DNA from: Acidobacteriota bacterium
GTDB lineage: Bacteria > Acidobacteriota > Terriglobia > Acidiferrales > UBA7541
Assembly: GCA_003224075.1 (NCBI GenBank)
Contig: QHYF01000088.1
Span: 28,122-37,265, forward strand
Direction: 5' to 3'
DNA: 9,144 nt
Shown: in pieces, positions 1 through 7,489 of the stretch
How the letters are laid out: the number at the start of each line of letters is the position of its first letter
Position numbering within the stretch: the stretch's first letter is position 1
Position numbers and translations under genes: made by a program
Notes under the pieces: generated by a model
Told to the model about the DNA's origin: nothing
What the model saw: the letters and a program-made list of their open reading frames with translations, nothing else
Database searches by the model: none

Positions 1-799
1 ATCCCGCCAGCGCAACTGCCTCGGCGCAGTTATCGACATACGTGAACGGTATCGTGTTGGAACCGCCCAAATGCAGAAAGACGCCAAATGTGTCAATACC
101 CACGCGGCCGGTGATGGCCTGCTTGCCGGGGCCATAAACGTATCCGGGCCTGATGATTATGTACGGGATCCCGAACCGTTTGCCGTAGTCCACGACGATT
201 TCGTCTTGTTTGACTTTTGCGTAGCAATACGCTTCGCCCCGGAGCTCGGGGCGCGTTTCAACTGGGCAAGACTCATCCAGCAAACTCCGCCAAGGTCTCT
301 GTGCATTGGCATAAACAGTGAACGAACTCACGTTGACAAACCGCTTCAGGCATTGGTGACGCAGGCTTGCTTCGAGAAGATTCCGAGTCGTAACAACTGA
401 GTTCATGAACGCATCGGGGAATGACTTCTCTCCTCGGCCCGCAGCGAGGTGAAAGATGACCTTCACGTCCTTCGTGGCGGCGGCACAATCCTCGCCAGAC
501 AAGAGATTGCCTCTTTTCACTTCAATTCTTGCAGCACGCCGGCTGCGTTCACCGAAGGCTTCGGCGCCAACTGCTTTACTTGACGCCCTAGCGAAGCAGC
601 GCAGGTTGCGGAATCCGAGATTCAACAGGCTTTCAACCACTCTGGCGCCAATGAAACCGCTCGCCCCTGTTACCAGGATCAGGTCATCCGTGCCAATAAT
701 GGATTGTCCCGGTCCGGTGGAGACTTCGTTCCTCTCAGAATTGGCGAGATCGGATTCGCCTCTCCCGGCCGCATCCGTACGTACGATGGGTATGTTCAT
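1..799 (-). CDS. NAD-dependent sugar epimerase/dehydratase (extended SDR), C-terminus cut by window edge
   Basis: The first 266 residues of an extended short-chain dehydrogenase/reductase are present; the reading frame runs off the left edge. Visible motifs are the Rossmann dinucleotide-binding GASGFIG (residues 45-51), HLAA (117-120), the VSS strand with catalytic Ser (157-159), the catalytic YxxxK pair Y191/K195, RPGYVYGPG (217-225) and PFTYVDNCAEAV (251-262). This order is typical of cytoplasmic NDP-sugar 4-epimerases, 4,6-dehydratases and 4-reductases; the substrate cannot be told. The ATG at 799 forms an ATGA overlap with the deacetylase stop, which implies translational coupling, and no good Shine-Dalgarno sequence precedes it. 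This start leaves about 39 residues before the first beta strand, longer than usual for the family. A later start is possible, but no better initiation codon is evident. About a fifth to a quarter of a typical 310-340 residue protein is missing. Confidence 0.9.
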   Translation of the reverse strand, partial: MNIPIVRTDAAGRGESDLANSERNEVSTGPGQSIIGTDDLILVTGASGFIGARVVESLLNLGFRNLRCFARASSKAVGAEAFGERSRRAARIEVKRGNLLSGEDCAAATKDVKVIFHLAAGRGEKSFPDAFMNSVVTTRNLLEASLRHQCLKRFVNVSSFTVYANAQRPWRSLLDESCPVETRPELRGEAYCYAKVKQDEIVVDYGKRFGIPYIIIRPGYVYGPGKQAITGRVGIDTFGVFLHLGGSNTIPFTYVDNCAEAVALAG

Positions 800-1743
800 A
801 AATACTTGGACGGTTGAATCAAAGACTGGTACATAGTCCAGCCAAAGACGAACGCGTAGGGTAAAGAGCAGGCCAGGTGGGCGCCAAAATTCGAAGCGTT
901 GGTTGTCGGTCGGGGATGTTCCCCCGTCTTGAGCGGAACATATCGACGCGCAACCCGGACGTTTCCTGCTAAGCGGAAAATCTCGCCTTTCGTTAAGAAC
1001 CGATATTCTTGAGTGTTGACAGGGTGCGTCTCCACCTCCACCACAAATTGCTGTGCCAAAGAGAAAATCTTCCGCAGACGATCCGGGGGCTCGAGCGGTG
1101 GCAGTGCGAAGAAGAAATCGGTGAGATGGTGCCGCCGTTGCAACATGCTGTCTACGAGTCGGCGGTACATGCGGTTAAAGAAGCCCTTCTCGCCACGCTG
1201 AAAAGTAAAATTCCTCCGCACAACGATACCGGACGGAATCAGCTTCGGGAGAATTACGTTGGCGCAATGGTGCATATGGTGATGGCCGTCGACGCGATTC
1301 GGTCCCTCGCCGTAAATTCGCTGGAATTCGTCAAGCTGTGCAAACACGACGTACTCGAATGAATTGGTGAGCCCGGGGTGGAACAACACTTGCGCGAGGC
1401 GGTACCGTTGGAGAAACCGCGCGAGGCGGTGCTGATGCTCGATGAGCAGCGAAGAAGTGCCATGCCGCGAAAACCGGCTCGTAAAATTAAGATGGAGACC
1501 GGCGTCGATTCTTCGCTCCAGCGCAATCGCCGCAGCTCGTTCCGAATCCTCCATGAACACCATCGCGCTCACAGACGAAACGGCTCCGCACAGGACGCAA
1601 TCCAACGTCCGGTCCGTGTTTTCTGTGTCTCGCCCCCAATCGTCCGCGTTCACGATCAGAAGCCCGCTGTGAGTTGCTAGGGCCGGCTCTGCTTCAGGGC
1701 CGATCAACCCATCGGACTTAGCGGAAACATTATTCATGCTCAT
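796..1743 (-). CDS. YdjC/ChbG-family carbohydrate deacetylase
   Basis: A 315-residue protein of the YdjC/ChbG family, metal-dependent enzymes that remove N-acetyl groups from amino sugars such as diacetylchitobiose. Family marks are in the expected order: NADDWG (32-37) with the catalytic/metal Asp pair, DAGLHLN (80-86) with a metal His, VDGHHHMHH (151-159) with the second His cluster, and VEVETHP (235-241), matching the late HP motif. No signal peptide or membrane segment is obvious, so it probably acts in the cytoplasm on a nucleotide-sugar or lipid-linked intermediate. The start is the ATG at 1743, with AGGA about 8 nt upstream; another ATG lies two codons later. It overlaps the glycosyltransferase gene by 14 nt, and its TGA overlaps the next ATG. 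The operon context suggests it trims an acetamido sugar, possibly one made by the cassettes upstream. The family is clear; the substrate is inference. Confidence 0.88.
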   Translation of the reverse strand: MSMNNVSAKSDGLIGPEAEPALATHSGLLIVNADDWGRDTENTDRTLDCVLCGAVSSVSAMVFMEDSERAAAIALERRIDAGLHLNFTSRFSRHGTSSLLIEHQHRLARFLQRYRLAQVLFHPGLTNSFEYVVFAQLDEFQRIYGEGPNRVDGHHHMHHCANVILPKLIPSGIVVRRNFTFQRGEKGFFNRMYRRLVDSMLQRRHHLTDFFFALPPLEPPDRLRKIFSLAQQFVVEVETHPVNTQEYRFLTKGEIFRLAGNVRVARRYVPLKTGEHPRPTTNASNFGAHLACSLPYAFVFGWTMYQSLIQPSKYL

Positions 1744-2635
1744 AAGTTTTCCTGCCAAGAATCCATCTGCCCTTGAACAGCTGCCGCAGCCGCTGCATTT
1801 GCTCTTGTCTCTGGAAGGCCACCAGTTCAAGGGACACGGGGCGCTCCGGACGTCGGATCAGCGACCAGACATAGCCGGACAACAGCGCCAGGCCGCCGAC
1901 GATGTAAGGTCTTCGGGTCATCTGATACACCGCACGGAACAATTCCCAAACCGGGTGGTTGCCGACCGCGTAGCCCTTTGCGCCTCTCCTAAATCTGGCC
2001 GTCAGCGCGCCGCTCTGAGCAGTACCGCTCTCCCGATGGTGACGACACAGCCTGTCCGTAAACGCTCTGGTCTCCCAGCCCTTCATCCTCGCGGTCATGA
2101 CGGCGATAGAATCTATTGTGCCGCCCTTTACCGGCGCATATCCGCCGATCTCCTCGAAGCACTTGCGCCGAAACAGTTGGCATGCGCCCGGCACATGCTC
2201 GATGCTGACGAACCGATAGTCGTATTGCGTGTTTCGCTCCTCATACGGTGTGCCACCCACGCCCAATCTAGGGTTATCGGCAAACTTGCTCAGGAGAATC
2301 GCAAGGTAGTCTTGATCGAATGTGATGTCGCCATCCAAATTTCCGATGACGTCAAAGTTCAATTGCTTCACTCTGGCGTACCCGGCATTAAAGGCATGAA
2401 CCTTTCCCGCGAAATGCCGTTCACTCCGCTCCGACGTTCGAACTAGTTCGATCCACGGATAATCACTTATATATTTGTTTACAATTTTGTCCGTGCCATC
2501 GGTCGAACCGTCACTAACGATGATCCATTTCAAAGGTAGCACGGTCTGTGACAGCACGGATCTGATAGTCAGCTCGATGAACTGAGCCTCGTTGCGCGCT
2601 GGAGTAATCAAAACATAGGTCGGAAGGGTCGTCAT
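1730..2635 (-). CDS. Family 2 glycosyltransferase
   Basis: A 301-residue GT-A fold inverting glycosyltransferase (GT2). The N-terminus TYVLITPARNEAQFIE (6-21) is the usual first strand with the nucleotide-binding ARNE segment. SDGSTDGT (41-48) follows, and NLDGD (99-103) carries the DxD-type metal and sugar-nucleotide site. The acceptor half contains VPGACQLFRR (148-157) and the basic RHHRESGT (198-205). One hydrophobic stretch (about 243-260) and a very basic C-terminal tail suggest association with the inner face of the cytoplasmic membrane. It probably adds one sugar to a lipid-linked repeat unit. The ATG at 2635 is preferred because AAGGA sits 7 nt upstream; a TTG nine codons earlier lacks such a site. 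It overlaps the deacetylase by 14 nt. Donor and acceptor sugars cannot be deduced. Confidence 0.92.
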   Translation of the reverse strand: MTTLPTYVLITPARNEAQFIELTIRSVLSQTVLPLKWIIVSDGSTDGTDKIVNKYISDYPWIELVRTSERSERHFAGKVHAFNAGYARVKQLNFDVIGNLDGDITFDQDYLAILLSKFADNPRLGVGGTPYEERNTQYDYRFVSIEHVPGACQLFRRKCFEEIGGYAPVKGGTIDSIAVMTARMKGWETRAFTDRLCRHHRESGTAQSGALTARFRRGAKGYAVGNHPVWELFRAVYQMTRRPYIVGGLALLSGYVWSLIRRPERPVSLELVAFQRQEQMQRLRQLFKGRWILGRKTYEHE

Positions 2636-2645
2636 TCCCGTTCCT

Positions 2646-2795
2646 TTATGCGAGCTGGCCAACGGCGGACTTGAAATTGCTTAACGAAGCTTGCCGGACG
2701 AGCGTGCCCCGCACTTGCGCCTCCAGCAATCGGAAAGTGTTGGAGAACTCTTCAACTGCTTCCGCCTGTCCGCCTTTGCAGATGACTCTGATCAC
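2646..2795 (-). CDS. Possible small protein of 49 residues, unknown
   Basis: This GTG-initiated frame starts 4 nt after the aminotransferase stop and ends with TAA 10 nt before the glycosyltransferase ATG, so it fills the gap almost exactly. A hand count of G+C by codon position gives roughly 61/43/67 percent, the pattern expected of coding DNA in this window. The peptide begins MIRVICKGGQ and has a likely amphipathic helix around EAVEEFSNTFRLLEAQV; it has no signal peptide, membrane segment or recognised motif. The Shine-Dalgarno is weak (AGG about 11 nt upstream), but coupling to the preceding stop is possible. It could equally be the remnant of a deleted gene, or chance. The frame stays open further upstream inside the aminotransferase gene, but that part is only a shadow of the aminotransferase. 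Confidence 0.35.
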   Translation of the reverse strand: MIRVICKGGQAEAVEEFSNTFRLLEAQVRGTLVRQASLSNFKSAVGQLA

Positions 2796-2799
2796 AGGA

Positions 2800-3996
2800 T
2801 CAACACCTGGACTGAGGCCCGACCAGCTCTGAGGCTGTCCCCCCGGAGACGCTCGCGCTGTCAAGGCTAGTCTTGACAAAATCGCCGACGGACTTGACCA
2901 CGTATCGGAGTTGTGCCTCAGAGAGTTCCGGATAGATTGGAAGCGCCAAAGTCTCCTTGGCCGCGCGTTCGCTCTGGGCATATGCACCCACTCCGTGGCC
3001 CAGGTAGGCGAAGCACTCCTGAAGATGCATGGGAATCGGATAATAAACTTCAGTGCCGATGCCTCTCTGCTGCAGGAAGGCTTGCAATTGGTCGCGGCGA
3101 GATATTCGGATGACGTATTGGTTGAAAATGTGGCGCTCCCTCACGACCTTGGGTAAGCCGATGTTCCCCAAGCCACCACCATCGGTCGCCAATCCGGCCT
3201 CGGCAAAGAATTGATCGTACTTCTTGGCGTTTTGTTGACGGTCAGCTGTCCATTCATCCAGGTGTCGCAACTTTGCGTAGACGATAGCTGCTTGAAGTGC
3301 GTCGAGCCGGAAATTCCCTCCGATAATCTTGTGGTGGTATTTCGGTTTGGAACCGTGCGCCCGCAGGCACTTCAGCTTTTCTGCCCGCTTTGCATCGTTC
3401 GTTACAATCATTCCTCCATCGCCAGCGGCCCCCAGATTCTTGGAGGGGAAAAAGGAAAAGCATCCGTAGTGTCCGATAGAGCCAGCGCGTCGGCCTTTGC
3501 TCTCGGCACCAATGGCTTGCGCGGCATCCTCAATGACCACGAAACCGTGCTTCTCGGCGACGGCCATAACGACATCCATATCCGCCATCTGGCCGTAGAG
3601 ATGAACGGGAATGATTGCGCGCGTCTTGCTGGTGACCTTCGACTCGATTTGCGATGCATCGAGGTTGTAAGTCACAGGATCAATGTCCACGAAAACCGGC
3701 GTTGCACCCAAGCGGCTGACAGCTCCGACCGTCGCAAAAAAAGTATACGGGGTAGTGATCACCTCGTCGCCGGGCCCGATGTTTTCAGCCATCAAGCAAG
3801 CCAGCAAAGCGTCGCTGCCTGAGGAAACCCCAACTGCGTGCGAGCAGTGGCTATATTCCGCGATTGCCTTCTCGCACTGTTCCACCTTCGGTCCCAGGAT
3901 AAAATGCTGAGACTCCATCACCTCCGCTAGCGCCGCTTCGACCTCGGCCTTGATCGTTGAATACTGTGCCTTAAGATCGAGTAGTGGCACTTGCAT
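2800..3996 (-). CDS. DegT/DnrJ/EryC1/StrS PLP-dependent sugar aminotransferase (cassette B, WbpE/WlbC-like)
   Basis: A 398-residue fold-type I aminotransferase that transfers an amino group, normally from glutamate, to a keto nucleotide sugar. Visible motifs: MQVPLLDLKAQY at the start, GVSSGSDAL (56-64) for phosphate binding, TPYTFFAT (82-89), IPVHLYGQMADMD (129-141), EDAAQ (156-160) whose Asp contacts the PLP pyridine nitrogen, and FFPSKNLGA (182-190) with the PLP Schiff-base lysine at K186. GNFRLDALQAA (227-237) and YYPIPMHLQ complete the signature. Position right after a fused dehydrogenase-acetyltransferase suggests the 3-amination step, as for WbpE/WlbC acting on UDP-3-keto-GlcNAcA. The ATG at 3996 has a strong AGGAGAG ribosome site and overlaps the upstream gene by 26 nt. 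The last 20 or so residues are a Ser/Gly-rich tail beyond the family core. The family is certain; the exact sugar is inference. Confidence 0.93.
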   Translation of the reverse strand: MQVPLLDLKAQYSTIKAEVEAALAEVMESQHFILGPKVEQCEKAIAEYSHCSHAVGVSSGSDALLACLMAENIGPGDEVITTPYTFFATVGAVSRLGATPVFVDIDPVTYNLDASQIESKVTSKTRAIIPVHLYGQMADMDVVMAVAEKHGFVVIEDAAQAIGAESKGRRAGSIGHYGCFSFFPSKNLGAAGDGGMIVTNDAKRAEKLKCLRAHGSKPKYHHKIIGGNFRLDALQAAIVYAKLRHLDEWTADRQQNAKKYDQFFAEAGLATDGGGLGNIGLPKVVRERHIFNQYVIRISRRDQLQAFLQQRGIGTEVYYPIPMHLQECFAYLGHGVGAYAQSERAAKETLALPIYPELSEAQLRYVVKSVGDFVKTSLDSASVSGGTASELVGPQSRC

Positions 3997-5677
3997 AGCT
4001 ACTCTCCTCTTTTAGTTGTTTGTAGGACTTGGTGCCCTTGCTCAGATCCGTCGGTAAGGGCGCCTCTTCATGCAGGTCAAGACACCGCAACACGCCGGGC
4101 TCAACTTCCTGATAACGGTATCCGCTCTCGGGACATAGCATCACTCCGTTGGATTCCGGGCAAGCGAGCCGATGACCATGGCGGCTCATCCAACCGACTT
4201 GCCGAGCTGGATTTCCAACAACCAACGCGAAGTCCGGAACGTTCTTGGTGACCACCGAGCCCGCTCCAACAAACGCATACCGGCCGATTTCAACCCCACA
4301 GACAATTGTCGCGTTTGCTCCGATCGTACAACCGCGTTTCAGCAGAGTGGATTCGTATAAGGAATGCCTGTTAACCTGCGACCTGGGGTTGGTGACGTTC
4401 GTCAGGACGCATGACGGTCCAAGAAACACGTCGTCCTCGATCGTTGCACCGGTATAGACGGAAACGTTGTTTTGAATCTTGACGTTGCTCCCGATCACTG
4501 TGCCGCCATCCACGTTCACATTCTGACCAATGACGCAGCATTCGCCGATTCTGGCCCCTTTCATCACGTGGGAAAAGTGCCATACCTTCGTGCCGGCTCC
4601 GATCTCAGCACCTTCGTCAACAAAAGCGGACTCGTGTACAAAGTAAGGCCGTTCCTTTTTCTCTCTCTTGGTATTCTCCGTCTCCAGCACGATCTCCCCG
4701 TTGTGCAGTGCGCGCTGGCAGACATCCAAGACTCTCAGAACTCTCAGGCCTTCTTTTCCATCGCTCACCGGAGCAGTCCGTGATGCGACACAGTCAAGGA
4801 AGTGTTGGCATTCCGCCCGCAGCGGCTCCCGACGGTCCAGAGCGACGATTTCGCCATTGGCCTTTACCGCCGTGGGAATTCGATTCTTCCATTCCACCTT
4901 GTGGGGATACAAAACGAGCTTGTGATCGGCGGTATCGTCGAAGACAGCCATCTTCTCGGATCCGACAACGACGAGCCGTTGTTCCTTGATCGGATGCAGC
5001 CAGCTAACAAAAATGTGTGCCTGAACGCCGCTCGGAAATTCAAAGTGGCTGAGGGTTACGTCAGTGATGTCGTGATTCAAATATGCGCCGCCCTGACAGG
5101 TAACACGCGTCGGCATTTCATTCAGGAGAGCCAGCATCACGGAGATGTCGTGTGGAGCAAAGCTCCAGAGAATATTCTCCTCCGTCCGGATTTTCCCAAT
5201 ATTTAGACGGTTGGAATAAAGATAACTGATTTTTCCGAGGGCTCCTTCCTGGATCAGCTGTTGCAATTTCAGCATTGCGGGGTGGTATCTGAGAATGTGT
5301 CCCACCATCAGAACTCGGTGTTTGGCCTCTGCCAGTCTGACAAGCTCCTCCCCGTGCTTCACGTCGATTGCCAGTGGTTTTTCGACGAGGACGTCCTTTC
5401 CCGCTTCGAGCGCGGCCTTGGCCATTTCATAATGGGCCACCGCTGGGGTAGCCAACGCGACGCCATCGATTGAAGGGTCTGCAAGGACTTCCTTAAACTG
5501 CGAATAGAATCTCACACCCGCGTAATTGCGCGCATAGGCTCCTTCCAGAGTTTGATCCGCGTCGCAGAGCGCCTCTAGCGCTCCGAGCTCATGGAAGTTT
5601 CGCACCAGGTTCTTGCCCCAGTAGCCAACGCCGACGACGGCTATTCTTGCGTTTGGCTTTTTTACTTCATTCTGCAT
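3971..5677 (-). CDS. Fused Gfo/Idh/MocA sugar dehydrogenase and left-handed beta-helix N-acetyltransferase (cassette B)
   Basis: A 568-residue two-domain enzyme. Residues 10 to about 333 are a Gfo/Idh/MocA oxidoreductase: Rossmann motif VGVGYWGKN (15-23), the EKP motif with catalytic K100 (99-101), and FAPHD (173-177) with the likely catalytic His176. After a charged linker (about 334-343), residues 344 to about 500 form hexapeptide repeats of a left-handed beta-helix acetyltransferase closest to WbpD/WlbB. This part has IQNNVSVYTG (401-410), TNVTNPRS and the closing VGNPARQVGWMSRHG. The C-terminal tail (500-568) holds cysteines 506, 515 and 532 in a CPESNG/CPESGY arrangement that might be a degenerate metal knuckle. 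The two activities would oxidise C3 of a UDP-sugar and acetylate the amine made by the next gene. The start at 5677 has AAAGG about 8 nt upstream; the in-frame ATG at 5722 has none. A 76-nt spacer separates it from cassette A. Confidence 0.92.
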   Translation of the reverse strand: MQNEVKKPNARIAVVGVGYWGKNLVRNFHELGALEALCDADQTLEGAYARNYAGVRFYSQFKEVLADPSIDGVALATPAVAHYEMAKAALEAGKDVLVEKPLAIDVKHGEELVRLAEAKHRVLMVGHILRYHPAMLKLQQLIQEGALGKISYLYSNRLNIGKIRTEENILWSFAPHDISVMLALLNEMPTRVTCQGGAYLNHDITDVTLSHFEFPSGVQAHIFVSWLHPIKEQRLVVVGSEKMAVFDDTADHKLVLYPHKVEWKNRIPTAVKANGEIVALDRREPLRAECQHFLDCVASRTAPVSDGKEGLRVLRVLDVCQRALHNGEIVLETENTKREKKERPYFVHESAFVDEGAEIGAGTKVWHFSHVMKGARIGECCVIGQNVNVDGGTVIGSNVKIQNNVSVYTGATIEDDVFLGPSCVLTNVTNPRSQVNRHSLYESTLLKRGCTIGANATIVCGVEIGRYAFVGAGSVVTKNVPDFALVVGNPARQVGWMSRHGHRLACPESNGVMLCPESGYRYQEVEPGVLRCLDLHEEAPLPTDLSKGTKSYKQLKEESSYASATTRS

Positions 5678-5753
5678 ATTCAGCCCTTTCAAAAAAGACG
5701 GACAGCGTATTTGCGAGCCCATTCAACAACACCAACTTGTGCCTGCCCGGCCG

Positions 5754-6983
5754 TTAAGCACTCTTGGATGCTGCGAGAGACCGTCCTTCAATGGATACGA
5801 AATTGTGGAGTTCGCTGACTACTCTACTTTGCTGATCCCTTCTCAGATGAGGATAAAGAGGCAGAGAGAGAGCTTCCGAAGCAACCATTTCCGCGATGGG
5901 GAAATCGCCCTTCTTGTATCGCAGATTGGCGTATGCCTTCTGTAGGTGAAGAGGAATTGGATAGTGAATCCCGGTGCCAACACCGGCTGAAGCGAGGTGT
6001 TTAATGGCTTCGTCGCGGTCCTCTACCCTAACCACGAAGAGGTGATACACGCATCGGCTCCCATCCGGTTCGTAGGGCAGTCGCACCTTCTCGCCGTTCA
6101 TCTCAGAAAATAATTCGCGGTATCGCGCCGCGGCGGCCTGCCGCATCTCGTTCCACCTGGAGAGATGCCGGAGTTTCACCGCCAGAAATCCTGCCTGAAT
6201 CGAGTCTAGCCGGCCGTTGTAGCCTTCCATGTCGTGATAGTACTTCTTGGACTGACCGTGATCGCGCAACATCCGGGTTTTCCGGGCGATTTCTTCATCA
6301 TTCGTTGTGATTGCGCCGGCCTCACCACAGGCACCCAGATTCTTGCCCGGATAAAAGCTGAAAGCAGCGGCCCTCCCGATTGATCCAGCCGTCCGCCAGC
6401 TATTCTCCTTTTTCGAGAAGTATTGCGCACCGTGCGCCTGGCAGGCGTCTTCAATGAGTATCAGGTTGTATTGCTCGGCGATTTCGAGCAGCGAGTCCAT
6501 GTCCGCCATCTGTCCATAAAGATGGACCGGAACGATTGCCGTAACCGGCTTGCCGCTCTTGTTGTCGACCACCACATCGAGTCGGCTGTCTAACGTGCAC
6601 TGACTTTCCAGATACTGGCGGACCTTCGACGGATCGATGTTGTAGGTGCGTTCGTCGATGTCCACAAACCTGGGCTCTGCACCCGCCTGTGAAATCGCCT
6701 CCGTGGTCGCGATGAACGTGTGGGGGACCGTAATTACAACGTCGCCGGGCCTTACGCCGCCAGCCATCAGTGCAAAACGCAGCGCATCTGTTCCGCTGCC
6801 GGCTCCCACGCAATATTTGGCATCGCAGAATTTCGCGAACGCATTCTCGAATTGCTCCACCATCGGACCGCCAATGAATCCAGCGGTGTGCAGTGCGCCT
6901 TTCAGAATCCCAGTAAGTTCCTCCTCAAGCTCAACGTGCGGTGTAACAAGGTCAAGGAACGGAATATTGTCTTTGCCGCTCAC
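5754..6983 (-). CDS. DegT/DnrJ/EryC1/StrS PLP-dependent sugar aminotransferase (cassette A)
   Basis: A 409-residue second sugar aminotransferase, paralogous to the one in cassette B. Motifs: NIPFLDL near the start, GAGSGTDAL (60-68), VPHTFIAT (86-93), IVPVHLYGQMADMD (150-163), EDACQAHGA (178-186) and SFYPGKNLGA (209-218) with the PLP lysine at K214. GYNGRLDSIQAGF and HYPIPLHLQ follow. The segment VHLYGQMADMD is identical in both paralogues. It has an insertion around residues 126-147 (ESQCTLDSRLDVVVDNKSGK) that the cassette B enzyme lacks. The start is a GTG at 6983, in a GTGA overlap with the acetyltransferase stop and preceded by GGGAGAAG. It should aminate the keto-sugar produced by the dehydrogenase two genes upstream, and the neighbouring acyltransferase would then acylate the amine. 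The keto position (C3 or C4) cannot be proved from sequence; C3 is favoured by the dehydrogenase partner. Confidence 0.93.
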   Translation of the reverse strand: MSGKDNIPFLDLVTPHVELEEELTGILKGALHTAGFIGGPMVEQFENAFAKFCDAKYCVGAGSGTDALRFALMAGGVRPGDVVITVPHTFIATTEAISQAGAEPRFVDIDERTYNIDPSKVRQYLESQCTLDSRLDVVVDNKSGKPVTAIVPVHLYGQMADMDSLLEIAEQYNLILIEDACQAHGAQYFSKKENSWRTAGSIGRAAAFSFYPGKNLGACGEAGAITTNDEEIARKTRMLRDHGQSKKYYHDMEGYNGRLDSIQAGFLAVKLRHLSRWNEMRQAAAARYRELFSEMNGEKVRLPYEPDGSRCVYHLFVVRVEDRDEAIKHLASAGVGTGIHYPIPLHLQKAYANLRYKKGDFPIAEMVASEALSLPLYPHLRRDQQSRVVSELHNFVSIEGRSLAASKSA

Positions 6984-7489
6984 TTTTCTTCTCCCATGAC
7001 TGCAGTCATTCTGGTATCAACAAACCTTTTAAAACGTGCCGGGTTTCCTGCGACGATGGCGTTCGCCGGAACATCTTTCGTTACCACGCTTCCGGCGCCC
7101 ACGATGGCGTTCTCGCCGATGGTTACGTTGGCAAGAACGGTCACTCCCGAACCGATCGACGCTCCTTTCTTGACCACTGTTCGTTCGACCCTCCAATCTT
7201 TCTCGCACTGTAACTGCCCCTCGGGTGTAGTCGCACGCGGGTAAGAATCGTTGATAAACGTCACGCCGTGACCGACGAACACACCGTCTTCGATGTCCAC
7301 GCCTTCGCAAATGAAACTATGACTGGAGATCTTGCAGTTTTTTCCAACCGTTGCGTTCTTCTGAATCTCAACAAACGCACCGATCTTCGTGTTGTCGCCG
7401 ATTTCGCAGCCATAGAGATTAATGAACTTGGAAAGCTTGACGCCGCTCCCCAATTTCACGTCAGGAGTAATTGCGCAGAATTCATTCAT
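6980..7489 (-). CDS. Left-handed beta-helix N-acyltransferase for amino sugar (cassette A)
   Basis: A 169-residue hexapeptide-repeat acyltransferase, a usual length for stand-alone sugar N-acetyltransferases. Imperfect hexads with I/V/L at the helix corners run from about residue 6 to 148 (for example VKLGSG, CEIGDN, ASIGSG, VTIGEN, AIVGAG). It ends with the family signature AGNPAR (147-152). The presumed active-site stretch reads KISSHSFICEGVDIEDGVFVGHGVTFINDSYPRA (begins at 53), with a candidate catalytic His57. That wording resembles acyltransferases of dTDP- or UDP-3-amino sugars more than it resembles the IQNNV-type WbpD/WlbB domain in cassette B. The ATG at 7489 overlaps the dehydrogenase stop as ATGA, and the only purine-rich site (GGAGAG) lies about 13 nt upstream, so translation is probably coupled. 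The acceptor is most likely the amine placed by the next gene; the donor is probably acetyl-CoA. Confidence 0.9.
   Translation of the reverse strand: MNEFCAITPDVKLGSGVKLSKFINLYGCEIGDNTKIGAFVEIQKNATVGKNCKISSHSFICEGVDIEDGVFVGHGVTFINDSYPRATTPEGQLQCEKDWRVERTVVKKGASIGSGVTVLANVTIGENAIVGAGSVVTKDVPANAIVAGNPARFKRFVDTRMTAVMGEEK

Noticed and set aside
1736..2446. Long plus-strand open frame (236 codons) opposite the glycosyltransferase gene
   Set aside because: It is the antisense shadow of a clear GT2 gene, has no family motif or ribosome site, and reads against the operon.
2646..2987. Minus-strand frame of 113 codons extending back from the small ORF into the aminotransferase C-terminus
   Set aside because: The upstream part overlaps the aminotransferase in another frame and has shadow-like composition. 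I found no sign that the aminotransferase is frameshifted; its own frame continues to a normal stop at 2800. Only the last 49 codons are kept as a possible gene.
3211..3822. Plus-strand open frame of 203 codons inside the cassette B aminotransferase
   Set aside because: It is antisense to an aminotransferase with complete motifs; its translation looks random with no recognisable domain.
5678..5753. Terminator or promoter between the cassettes
   Set aside because: The 76-nt gap has a short T run on the minus strand near 5690 but no stable stem before it and no good promoter elements.
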